Assembly (NCBI RefSeq): GCF_900102505.1
Contig: NZ_FMVT01000002.1
Coordinates: 248,001-312,000, forward strand
DNA from: Paracoccus tibetensis
GTDB taxonomy: Bacteria; Pseudomonadota; Alphaproteobacteria; Rhodobacterales; Rhodobacteraceae
Direction: 5' to 3'
DNA length: 64,000 nt
The notes under the pieces were generated by a model. The model saw nothing but the letters and a program-made list of their open reading frames with translations. It had not been told where the DNA came from and searched no databases. This document shows positions 1 to 7,456 of the stretch, one piece after another; the stretch's first letter is position 1, and every line of letters begins with the position of its first letter. The position numbers and the translations under genes were made by a program.

Positions 1-2779
1 TCAGCGGCTGGCGCGGCTTGGTGGTCAGGTAGGCGTATGCGCGGGCCTTGGACCGGCCCACCCGCCCCCGGATCTGGTAGAGCTGGGCTAGGCCGAACAT
101 GTCCGCCCGCCAGACGATCATCGTGTTGGCCGTCGGGATGTCGAGGCCGCTCTCCACGATGGTGGTCGCCAGCAGCACGTCATGGCTGCCGTCGTAGAAG
201 GCGTTCATGCGCTGGTCCAGATCACCCGCCGCCAGCTGGCCATGAGCGACGATGTAGTTCAGCTCGGGCATGTTCTCCTTGAGCCAATGCTCGACGTCCG
301 GCAGGTCCGACAGGCGCGGGACGACGAAGAAGCTCTGCCCGCCGCGATACTTCTCGCGCAGCAGCGCCTCGCGGATGGTGACGCTGTCGAATTCGCTGAC
401 ATAGGTGCGGATCGCGAGGCGGTCCACCGGGGGCGTGCCGATGACCGAAAGGTCGCGCACGCCGGTCAGGGACAGCTGCAGCGTGCGCGGGATGGGCGTC
501 GCGGTCAGGGTCAGGACGTGGATGTCGCTGCGCAGCTCCTTCAGGCGTTCCTTGTGGGCGACGCCGAAATGCTGCTCTTCGTCGATGATCAGCAGGCCGA
601 GGTTCTTGAAGCGGATGCCCTTGGCCAGCACCGCATGGGTGCCGACGACGATGTCGACGCTGCCATCCGAAAGTCCGGTGCGGGTCGCCGCGGCATCCTT
701 GGCCGAGACGAAGCGCGACAGGGGCCGGACGTTGATCGCGGTAACGCGGAAGCGTTCGGCGAAGGTCTTGAAGTGCTGGCGCGCCAGCAGCGTCGTCGGC
801 GCGACCACGGCGACCTGCATGCCCTGGCTGGCGGCGATGAAGGCGGCGCGCATGGCGACCTCGGTCTTGCCGAAGCCGACATCGCCCACGACCAGCCGGT
901 CCATCGGGCGGCCGGCGGCCAGATCGCCCGCCACATCCTCGATGGCGGAAAGCTGGTCGTCCGTCTCGCTATAGGGGAAGCGGGCAAGGAACTGCTGCCA
1001 TTCGTGATCCTCGGGCTCCAGCACCGGGGCGGGACGCAGCAGGCGCTCGGCCGCGACGCGCATCAGCTTGTCGGCGATCAGCTTGATGCGTTCCTTCAGG
1101 CGGGCCTTGCGCGCCTGCCAGGCGCCGCCACCCAGCTTGTCCAGAAGCCCTTCCTCGTGACCGTAGCGGCTGAGAAGCTCGATGTTCTCGACCGGCAGCA
1201 GCAGCCGGTCGCCGCCCGCATATTCCAGCGCCACGCAATCGTGGGGCACCTTCATCGCGATCACGGTCTCGATGCCCATGTAGCGGCCGATGCCGTGCTC
1301 GACATGGACGACCAGGTCGCCGGGGCTGAGGGTGGCGGTGTCCTTGAGGAAGTTCTCGGCCTTGCGGCGCTTCTTGGCGCCCCGGATCAGCCGGTCGCCC
1401 AGCACGTCCTGTTCCGAGATGACCGCGATGCGGCCAAGGGCGGTGCCGTCGGCGACAAAGCCCTCCTCCAGCGGCCAGACGGCGAGGCCGATGGCGCCCG
1501 CCGCGTCGGGCAGGTCGCGCAGGTCCGCGATGGGCTTGGCGCCGGCCAGTCCCTCGTCGGTCAGCAGCCCGGCCAGCCGCTCGCGGGCGCCGTCCGAGAA
1601 GCTGGCGATGACGACGCGGCGGTCCTTTGCCAGCGCCTTCACGTGATCGGCCAAGGCCGCGAAGAGGTTGATCGACTCGGCCTGCCGCTCGGGCGCGAAG
1701 TTGCGCCCGACCCGGCCGCCGGCGTCGAGGACACCCGGTCCCGGCGGCTGGTTCAGCACCGACAGGCGCAGCGTCCGGTGCGCGCCCAGCCAGCGGGACC
1801 ATTCCTCCTCGGAAGGGAACATCAGGTCCGGCGGGACGGGCTTGTAGACGTTGTCCGTGCGACCCTTGGCGGCCATGGCGGCGCGGCGGGCGTCGAATTG
1901 CTCGGCGATGGTCGAACGGCGCGCGTCGATCACCTGCCCGATATGGTCGTCCAGCACCACCGAAGCGCCGGGCATGTAGTCGAAAAGGCTCTCCATCCGC
2001 TCGTGGAACCACGGCAGCCAATGCTCCATCCCTGCGGTCTTGCGGCCGGCGCTGACGCTTTCGTAGAGCGGGTCCGAGGTGCCGCCGCCGTATTCGGTGC
2101 GGTAGGCCTGACGGAAGCGGGTGATCGAGGGCTCGTCGAGGATCACCTCGGACATGGGGGCCAGCTCGATCCGGTCCAGCTTCTCGGTCGTGCGCTGCGT
2201 CACCGGATCGAAGCGGCGCGCCCCGTCCAGCACGTCGCCGAAGAGGTCCAGCCGCACCGGACCGCCCTCGCCCGGCGGGAAGATGTCGATGATGCCGCCG
2301 CGGATGGCGTAATCGCCCGGCTCGGTGACCGTGGGGCTCTGCACGAAGCCCATGCGGACGAGAAAATCGCGCAGGGCGCTCTCGTCGATCCGGTCGCCCA
2401 CGCGGGCGATGAAGGCGCTCTGTCGGACCAGATTGCGCGGCGGCACGCGCTGCAGCACCGCGTTCAGCGTCGTCAGCAGGACGAACGGCCCCTTCAGCGC
2501 GCCCTGCGCCAGCGCGGCCAGCACCGACATGCGCGCGGCCTGGATCTCGGGCGCAGGCGAGACGCGGTCATAGGGGGTCGTATCCCAGGCCGGGAAGTCC
2601 AGAACGACCAGCTGCGGCGCCATGAAAGCCAGCGCGGCCCGGGTCGCGGCCATGCGGCGGTCGTCGCGGGCAATGTGGATCACCGGCGCGCCGCGATTTT
2701 CGGGCCGGGCGGCCTCGCGCGCGATGAGGGCGGCGTCATAGCCCTCGGGCGCGCCGGAGAGGATCAACTGGTCGGACAT
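1..2779 (-). CDS. mfd: Transcription-repair coupling factor Mfd (C-terminus beyond window)
   Basis: ATP-dependent translocase that displaces RNA polymerase stalled at DNA lesions and recruits UvrA. The product starts MSDQLILSGAPEGYD at an ATG at 2779 and reads open to the window edge, giving about 926 residues of an expected ~1150. The missing part is the end of the helicase region and the C-terminal autoinhibitory domain. The N-terminal UvrB-like module is followed by the RNAP-interaction domain (VVHVEHGIGRY region), a Walker A motif GDVGFGKT near residue 632 and a DEEQ box near residue 733 (IIDEEQHFGV). A long open frame on the opposite strand is only its antisense shadow. The identification is secure; only the end is unseen. 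Confidence 0.96.
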   Translation of the reverse strand, partial: MSDQLILSGAPEGYDAALIAREAARPENRGAPVIHIARDDRRMAATRAALAFMAPQLVVLDFPAWDTTPYDRVSPAPEIQAARMSVLAALAQGALKGPFVLLTTLNAVLQRVPPRNLVRQSAFIARVGDRIDESALRDFLVRMGFVQSPTVTEPGDYAIRGGIIDIFPPGEGGPVRLDLFGDVLDGARRFDPVTQRTTEKLDRIELAPMSEVILDEPSITRFRQAYRTEYGGGTSDPLYESVSAGRKTAGMEHWLPWFHERMESLFDYMPGASVVLDDHIGQVIDARRSTIAEQFDARRAAMAAKGRTDNVYKPVPPDLMFPSEEEWSRWLGAHRTLRLSVLNQPPGPGVLDAGGRVGRNFAPERQAESINLFAALADHVKALAKDRRVVIASFSDGARERLAGLLTDEGLAGAKPIADLRDLPDAAGAIGLAVWPLEEGFVADGTALGRIAVISEQDVLGDRLIRGAKKRRKAENFLKDTATLSPGDLVVHVEHGIGRYMGIETVIAMKVPHDCVALEYAGGDRLLLPVENIELLSRYGHEEGLLDKLGGGAWQARKARLKERIKLIADKLMRVAAERLLRPAPVLEPEDHEWQQFLARFPYSETDDQLSAIEDVAGDLAAGRPMDRLVVGDVGFGKTEVAMRAAFIAASQGMQVAVVAPTTLLARQHFKTFAERFRVTAINVRPLSRFVSAKDAAATRTGLSDGSVDIVVGTHAVLAKGIRFKNLGLLIIDEEQHFGVAHKERLKELRSDIHVLTLTATPIPRTLQLSLTGVRDLSVIGTPPVDRLAIRTYVSEFDSVTIREALLREKYRGGQSFFVVPRLSDLPDVEHWLKENMPELNYIVAHGQLAAGDLDQRMNAFYDGSHDVLLATTIVESGLDIPTANTMIVWRADMFGLAQLYQIRGRVGRSKARAYAYLTTKPRQPL

Positions 2780-2818
2780 GCTGGCTGACCTAAGGGGCGG
2801 CGGGGGGAAGTCAAGCCG

Positions 2819-3391
2819 TCACAGCCCGTTCGGGTGCAGAAGCGACCAGAGCGTGCCCCAGAGCGCGGTCACGGCCACGGCCAGCATCGACAGAAGCAAC
2901 ACCCAGGTCCGGTGACGGACCATCCGGCGCACGGCCGCGGTGGCGGTCTCTTCGGGGCTCGCGCGGCCCTCCTGCGCGTCCTCGATCAGCGGGATCAGGC
3001 GGCGGGCCAGCGCGTGGCGCATCCAGAAGAGCAGCCAGAACGGAAACAGCAGCAGGAACAGGGCCTGCGCCATCTCGAGCCAGAAGAGAAAGCCCATGAG
3101 CGCCAGGACCGTCAGCCCGAAACTGGTGACGCCCAGGAAGACCACCCCCTCGCGCGGGCCCATCCGCCAGCGGGGCAGGACCAGCGACAGCCAGTCCAGA
3201 AGCGTGATCACCGCCATCGTCTCGCCCCGCCCGGCGCGGAGATCGCTCCGGGCGCGGCCGAGGATCTCGGTCGGCACGCCGAGGACACTGCGTCCGGTCG
3301 TGGACCACATGCCGACGAGGACCAGCCAGTACCAGACCGTGACAAAGGAGCGGCTGTCCAGCAGGCCGATCACCCCGTTGAATTGCGGCAC
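2819..3391 (-). CDS. Small membrane protein of the Rhodobacterales 'component of SufBCD complex' annotation group
   Basis: A 190-residue membrane protein with about four hydrophobic segments: one near the N-terminus (FVTVWYWLVLVGMWS), two in the middle (GVVFLGVTSFGLTVLALMGFL, then ALFLLLFPFWLLFW) and one near the C-terminus. I chose the GTG at 3391 because AAGGAAG lies about 8 nt upstream and the product then begins VPQFNGVIGLLDSRSF. An upstream extension is possible but has no better site. Homologues in this order, as I remember them, are often labelled 'component of SufBCD complex', but no suf gene is in this window and nothing in the sequence shows iron-sulfur function, so the role is unknown. 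It is divergent from hemB. Confidence 0.75.
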   Translation of the reverse strand: MPQFNGVIGLLDSRSFVTVWYWLVLVGMWSTTGRSVLGVPTEILGRARSDLRAGRGETMAVITLLDWLSLVLPRWRMGPREGVVFLGVTSFGLTVLALMGFLFWLEMAQALFLLLFPFWLLFWMRHALARRLIPLIEDAQEGRASPEETATAAVRRMVRHRTWVLLLSMLAVAVTALWGTLWSLLHPNGL

Positions 3392-3486
3392 TCTGTCGCT
3401 TCCTTGTCCTTGGCTGCCGGCGACCTTAGAACGGGTTTCAGCCGAGGAAAAGCCGCCCGCCCGCACCCGCGCCAAGGAGTCACGTC

Positions 3487-4482
3487 ATGGCAACGCCCAT
3501 CATCGCCCCCTTCCCCGCCTCGCGCCTGCGCCGGCTGCGCCGCAGCGCGAACATCCGCGCGATGGTGTCCGAAACGAACCTGACGCCCGCGAACCTGATC
3601 TGGCCGATCTTCGTGACCGAGGTGCCGGGCGCGGATGGCGAGATTGCCTCGATGCCGGGGGTCGAGCGGCTGACGCTGGACGGCGCCCGGCGCGCGGCCG
3701 AGCGGGCGATGCGGCTGAGCATCCCGGCGATCTGCATCTTCCCCCATTCCGACCAGGCGCTGCGGACCGAGGATTGCGCGCGGGCCTGGGACCCGGACAA
3801 CATCGGCAACCTCGCGATCCGCGCGGTCAAGGAGGTCGCGCCCGAGCTGGTCGTGATGACGGACATCGCGCTGGACCCCTACAACGCCAACGGCCATGAC
3901 GGACTGGTCGTGGATGGCGAGATCCTGAACGACGAGACGGTCGAGGCGCTGGTCCGCATGGCGCTGGTGCAGGCCGAATGCGGCGCGGACGTGCTGGGCC
4001 CGTCCGACATGATGGACGGGCGCATCGGCGCCCTGCGCGCGGCGCTGGAGCGCGAGGGGCACAAGCATGTCGCGATCCTCAGCTACGCCGCCAAGTTCGC
4101 GAGCGCCTTCTACGGCCCGTTCCGCGACGCGGTGGGCGCCTCGGGGCGGCTGGTCGGGGACAAGAAGACCTACCAGATCAACCCGGCGAACCGGGGCGAG
4201 GCGATCCGCTGCGTGGCGCGCGACCTGGCCGAGGGGGCCGACATGGTCATGGTCAAGCCCGGCATGCCCTATCTGGACATCTGCCGGGCGGTGAAGGACG
4301 AGTTCGGCGCCCCGACCTTCGCCTATCAGGTCAGCGGCGAATACGCGATGCTGGAGGGAGCGATCCGGAACGGCTGGCTCTCGCGCGAGGCGATGCTGGA
4401 GAGCCTGCTCGGCTTCCGCCGCGCCGGCTGCGACGGCGTCCTCAGCTATTTCGCGCCGAGCGTTGCCGAGATGCTGGCCTAG
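3487..4482 (+). CDS. hemB: Delta-aminolevulinic acid dehydratase (porphobilinogen synthase)
   Basis: Condenses two 5-aminolevulinate molecules into porphobilinogen, the first common step of tetrapyrrole synthesis in the cytoplasm. The 331-residue length is normal. The two Schiff-base lysines are visible: K203 in SYAAKFASAFYGPF and K257 in MVMVKPGMPYLD. The metal loop reads MTDIALDPYNANGHDG (about 124-138), with Asp/Ala where zinc-type enzymes have cysteines, so this is the magnesium-dependent type known from Pseudomonas and alphaproteobacteria. AAGGAG precedes the ATG at 3487. It is transcribed away from the small membrane protein gene and towards the YSC84 lipoprotein gene, 70 bp downstream. 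Confidence 0.97.
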   Translation: MATPIIAPFPASRLRRLRRSANIRAMVSETNLTPANLIWPIFVTEVPGADGEIASMPGVERLTLDGARRAAERAMRLSIPAICIFPHSDQALRTEDCARAWDPDNIGNLAIRAVKEVAPELVVMTDIALDPYNANGHDGLVVDGEILNDETVEALVRMALVQAECGADVLGPSDMMDGRIGALRAALEREGHKHVAILSYAAKFASAFYGPFRDAVGASGRLVGDKKTYQINPANRGEAIRCVARDLAEGADMVMVKPGMPYLDICRAVKDEFGAPTFAYQVSGEYAMLEGAIRNGWLSREAMLESLLGFRRAGCDGVLSYFAPSVAEMLA

Positions 4483-4552
4483 AGACGGCCGTGCCGCTAT
4501 CATCTGCCGCAACGGGCCTGTCAGAACCCGGCGATCGTAACGAGGGCGGAAG

Positions 4553-5167
4553 ATGAGCAATTCCATGATGATGACTCGCCGTGGCCTGCTGGTCGGCGGC
4601 GCGGCGATGCTGGCCCTGGGCGGCTGCACGAACGCTGTCGGCACCAACGGTGCGGCGCAGCTGGACGCGCGGGTGGACGAGACGCACCAGTACCTGGTCA
4701 GCGCCTACCCCGCCGCAGCCCCCGTGGTGCAGAATGCCCGCGGCGTTCTCTACATGCCGCTGATGACCGAGGCCGCGCTCGGGATCGGCGGCGCCTACGG
4801 TCAGGGCGCGCTGAGGATCGGCGGGCAGACGGTCGACTACTATTCCGCGACGCGGGCGACGGTCGGGCTGCAGGCCGGGGCGCAGCAATACGCGCATGTC
4901 CTGATCTTCCAGACCGACGAGGCGCTGGCGGCATTCCGCGGCGCGCCTGGCTGGGTCGCCGGGGCGGGCGCCTTCTACGCGATGCCCGACCGCGGCATGG
5001 CGATCGGCGCCGATACGTTCAGCGCGCAGTTCCCGGTGGTGGCGATGATCTTCGGGCAGGCGGGCCTCATGGCCGGCGCCGCCATCGAAGGGACGAAGTA
5101 CAACCGCGTCATCCCCTCCACCCTGCCCGAGATCGCCTTCGGCATGGGCGGCACGCCGGCTTACTGA
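4553..5167 (+). CDS. SYLF/YSC84-domain lipoprotein
   Basis: A 204-residue predicted lipoprotein. The N-terminus has RR at residues 9-10, a hydrophobic stretch and a lipobox ending ALGGC with Cys25 as the likely lipidated residue. The mature part (GVLYMPLMTEAALGIGGAYGQG ... YSATRATVGLQAGAQ ... VVAMIFGQAGLMAGAAIEG) has the glycine-rich pattern of the SYLF/DUF500 (YSC84-like) lipid-binding fold. In bacteria the role of these exported proteins is not settled; envelope lipid binding is a reasonable inference. The start at 4553 follows GAGGGCGGAAG. It is the last host gene before the tRNA-Phe island. Confidence 0.85.
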   Translation: MSNSMMMTRRGLLVGGAAMLALGGCTNAVGTNGAAQLDARVDETHQYLVSAYPAAAPVVQNARGVLYMPLMTEAALGIGGAYGQGALRIGGQTVDYYSATRATVGLQAGAQQYAHVLIFQTDEALAAFRGAPGWVAGAGAFYAMPDRGMAIGADTFSAQFPVVAMIFGQAGLMAGAAIEGTKYNRVIPSTLPEIAFGMGGTPAY

Positions 5168-5174
5168 GGCCGGC

Positions 5175-5197
5175 GTCTCGGGGCGCCGCACCGAGAC
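5175..5197 (+). terminator. Hairpin after the YSC84 gene
   Basis: Inverted repeat GTCTCGG (5175-5181) and CCGAGAC (5191-5197) around a 9-nt GC-rich loop, starting 8 nt after the stop codon. There is no T-tract, so this is a probable factor-dependent or weak terminator. Confidence 0.5.
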
Positions 5198-5273
5198 AAG
5201 CGAAGACAACCTGGAAGCTCGCGGACCGCCCACGGCCTGCGGGCGCTTCTGCTATTCAAGATGGTGGAAGAAG

Positions 5274-5323
5274 ATGGTGCCCGGAGACGGATTTGAACCG
5301 CCGACACGCGGATTTTCAATCCG
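5274..5323. repeat. attL: 50-bp duplicate of the tRNA-Phe 3' end
   Basis: Identical over 50 bp to 10387-10436. It covers the CCA end, acceptor strand, T-arm, variable loop and part of the anticodon arm of tRNA-Phe, then diverges (TCATGAA in place of CTGCTCT), so it cannot encode a tRNA. It marks the left boundary of the element. Confidence 0.92.
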
Positions 5324-5622
5324 TCATGAACGTCCGTATTTCAGTAACTTAGCTGATGTGTCTAGGTTTTAGTGTCTAAGTATTTTAGCCGAGATGTGGA
5401 CCGGCTCCCCAATATTTGTAAGGAATCGCGACCGTGTTCTGGGCCTGTCCCCGACCTGAGTAGAGACAGCTTCAGATCGACCGTTAGCTAACCGAAATAG
5501 CATAAATAGAACGTGCGCGGGATGAGGATCAACGACGAAAAAAAGTCGAAGAAGTCAAAATACCTGCGAACATATCATGAACACGCGTATAAATAGATTA
5601 TAGACAAACGGAGATCTGGCGA
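5324..5622. other. AT-rich left end of the element with two putative integrase arm sites
   Basis: 299 bp without a convincing gene. Two direct repeats, GTGTCTAG (5358-5365) and GTGTCTAAG (5372-5380), match a pair at the right end of the element (10305-10323) in the same orientation, as expected for arm-type integrase sites. The rest is A-rich (for example GACGAAAAAAAGTCG near 5534) and probably holds the promoter for the RHH gene; I see no clear -35/-10 pair. Confidence 0.55.
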
Positions 5623-5814
5623 ATGGATGACCTACATATTCGACTGCCCAGCCAGCTGAAGCACGACTTCAGGGAAAGCTGTGCAAGGAAGAACCTTTCG
5701 ATGACTAGTGCATTGATATTTATGATGAACAGAGAGATGAAAGAAGGTTTTCTCGTCGATGAGAAGCATTATTTGTCTCAAGAAACAGAACTACTAGGGT
5801 TCTTCCTGACCTAG
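5623..5814 (+). CDS. Small ribbon-helix-helix (CopG/Arc-like) protein
   Basis: A 63-residue protein. The first 40 residues (LHIRLPSQLKHDF, then SMTSALIFMMNREMKEG) fit the beta-strand plus two-helix pattern of ribbon-helix-helix DNA-binding proteins: alternating basic and hydrophobic residues in the strand and a short turn before helix 2. ACGGAG lies 9 nt upstream of the ATG. It is the first plus-strand gene of the island, about 120 bp before the HUH gene, so it probably regulates that gene or acts as an accessory protein for it. Low GC and A-rich codons separate it from host genes. The fold is inferred from pattern only. Confidence 0.65.
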   Translation: MDDLHIRLPSQLKHDFRESCARKNLSMTSALIFMMNREMKEGFLVDEKHYLSQETELLGFFLT

Positions 5815-5932
5815 ATGGCAAGATAGTTGTCCTGCGGGACCTCGTGAGCCGCCATCGCCAAGCCTCCCGTCACATTCAACAACGCCTTTTCAGGCGAAGG
5901 TATAGCTATGGAAAAACGATAAAGGAGATAGC

Positions 5933-6628
5933 ATGAAATTTTTCAATGAAAAAACACAGCAGTATAAGCTGGTAAACGAAGGAATAGCAGCAGCTGCAGC
6001 CGGGATGAAGTCGCATTCACAACTCGATGAACGGTGTCTGATCTTCACTGTCCATCTCACTGGACCTGCTCAGCATGAGCAGCTTTGCCGGACTATGTTC
6101 GGCAAAGTAGAACAGTTCCTTGAAAGCATTGGCCTCAAGTGTCCAGCGCATCCCGCTTCTGGACTGGCATCGTATCTAGACGTAAATGGCAGCAAGTTCA
6201 CAGGCGCAGACAGAGACCCAACACAGGTGCACTGTCACGGAATGATCTTCTGCCCGCATGGCATGACTGACCATCAGTATCAGGAACTGATTGAACAACT
6301 GACCTCTGCGGCTATCGAACTAGTTCACAGCCGCTACTTGCTGCCAAGGAACGTTGCAAGCGTCGTCTCTGTCACCCGCTTCGACCGCAACAAGCGACGT
6401 GAGGCAGATGGATCCGCATTAGCGCTCAGCCGCTGGGTCAGCTATGCTCAGAAAGAGGAAGTTCGAGTATCCGCGACAACGGGCCTTGGGATTTATCTTC
6501 CGTTTGATATGCGCCACAGCTACCCCAAGCATGTTCGCGAGCGGCTTGAGAAGAAGCGCGACCTGATCTTAGGTGAGCTAAACACGAGCAACCACTTCAA
6601 AGTCTTTCGCCGCCCCCGGCCCTCCTAG
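5933..6628 (+). CDS. Putative HUH-family endonuclease (Rep/relaxase-like)
   Basis: A 231-residue protein with the layout of a small single-tyrosine HUH nuclease. A motif-1-like strand (RCLIFTVHLTG, about 34-44) is followed by the metal-binding HCH (His100-Cys101-His102 in VHCHGMIFCPHG). A YxxK candidate follows, Tyr171-Ala-Gln-Lys174, in RWVSYAQKEE. This order is the family's order in rolling-circle Rep and rolling-circle transposase proteins. The ATG follows a strong AAGGAG (ATAAAGGAGATAGC). It converges on the resolvase gene with 40 bp between the stops. Likely role: nicking at an origin inside the excised element for replication or strand transfer. No helicase domain is present. I do not recognise the exact family. 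Confidence 0.6.
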   Translation: MKFFNEKTQQYKLVNEGIAAAAAGMKSHSQLDERCLIFTVHLTGPAQHEQLCRTMFGKVEQFLESIGLKCPAHPASGLASYLDVNGSKFTGADRDPTQVHCHGMIFCPHGMTDHQYQELIEQLTSAAIELVHSRYLLPRNVASVVSVTRFDRNKRREADGSALALSRWVSYAQKEEVRVSATTGLGIYLPFDMRHSYPKHVRERLEKKRDLILGELNTSNHFKVFRRPRPS

Positions 6629-6668
6629 AGTAAAAAACTTAGGTCCGGTTGACCCGGGCAGGAATACA

Positions 6669-7304
6669 TCAGACCCAACGCTCAAGCAGGGCTTCAGCCG
6701 CTGTGAAGTCATTACGTAGCCGCTGGACAGTCTGCCGCGTCAGACCGGTCGCCCTTGCGATTGCGGACATTCCCTCACCTCGCGCCACCATATCCCGCAT
6801 CAGCGTCAGCTGCTGCCGATTGAAGCTAGGTTTCCGGCCGCGATATTTGCTTGGCTCGCGCGTCCTAGCGGCCATGATCCCTGCCCGTTGCGCCTCTTTA
6901 GTGGCCTCTGCTTGCGCCTGGGCTGTCGCCGCCATGAACGCGATCATAGCATCTCGGACAGCCTGCTGCATCGGGTCGGTAGTTGCGCCGTCAAAGGTCA
7001 GCTTGTTGATGACGGTCTTGATGACAACGCCGCGCTTCATGAAACGCCTGATTGTGTCAGTCACGTCGTCATAGTTCCTCCCAAGCCTGTCGACCCAGCG
7101 AACCACCAATACGTCACCATGTCGAAGCAGATCGAATAGTCTTCGTCCTTCTGATCGTTCAGAAAGCAAAGTGGTAGTGCCAGACACGCCGTGATCTGCA
7201 ACCACCTCATCAATGTTGAAGCCCGCAGCTTCGGCTTGTTGCCGCTGATGTTCGATCACCTGGTCCAGCGTAGAGACACGTGCGTAGAGGATAGTTCGAG
7301 ACAT
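6669..7304 (-). CDS. Serine resolvase/invertase
   Basis: A small serine recombinase of 211 residues, normal for the resolvase/invertase group. The catalytic N-terminus reads SRTILYARVSTLDQ with Arg9 and nucleophile Ser11. The conserved DRLGRNYDDV is near residue 72, and a Hin-type helix-turn-helix closes the protein (MSAIARATGLTRQTVQRLRN). I chose the ATG at 7304 because the family consensus starts there; an in-frame ATG at 7334 would add 10 residues. The segment just upstream carries inverted TGCCCAT repeats that look like its own res site, so it probably resolves multimers of the element or regulates itself. It faces the HUH gene. Confidence 0.92.
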   Translation of the reverse strand: MSRTILYARVSTLDQVIEHQRQQAEAAGFNIDEVVADHGVSGTTTLLSERSEGRRLFDLLRHGDVLVVRWVDRLGRNYDDVTDTIRRFMKRGVVIKTVINKLTFDGATTDPMQQAVRDAMIAFMAATAQAQAEATKEAQRAGIMAARTREPSKYRGRKPSFNRQQLTLMRDMVARGEGMSAIARATGLTRQTVQRLRNDFTAAEALLERWV

Positions 7305-7327
7305 GTGGCACCCGCCCGTTAAGGTCA

Positions 7328-7425
7328 TGCCCATTTAATAGCGCGCCCACAAAAGAGAAGCAACCCTCTTGGGCACCTTCTCAACATTCTCTAGACCTGC
7401 CCATAAAGGCATACCCCCATGGGCA
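7328..7425. promoter_or_regulatory. Putative res site array for the adjacent resolvase
   Basis: Four TGCCCA-type half sites lie upstream of the resolvase gene. TGCCCAT at 7398-7404 faces ATGGGCA at 7419-7425, and together they span exactly 28 bp, the size of subsite I in Tn3-family res sites. A second pair is CGCCCA (7344-7349) facing TGGGCA (7370-7375), and a further TGCCCAT lies at 7328-7334. Binding by the neighbouring enzyme is inferred. Confidence 0.6.
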
Positions 7426-7456
7426 TTTTACAGCAGGTGAGAGAGAGCGGACGCCA

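Noticed and set aside
182-2788. An 868-codon open frame on the plus strand over mfd
   Set aside because: Antisense shadow of mfd, with Ala/Arg/Gly/Asp-biased sequence and no family features.
5274-5323. A second tRNA-Phe gene
   Set aside because: Only the 3' 49 nt are present and the sequence diverges within the anticodon arm, so it is the attL duplicate.
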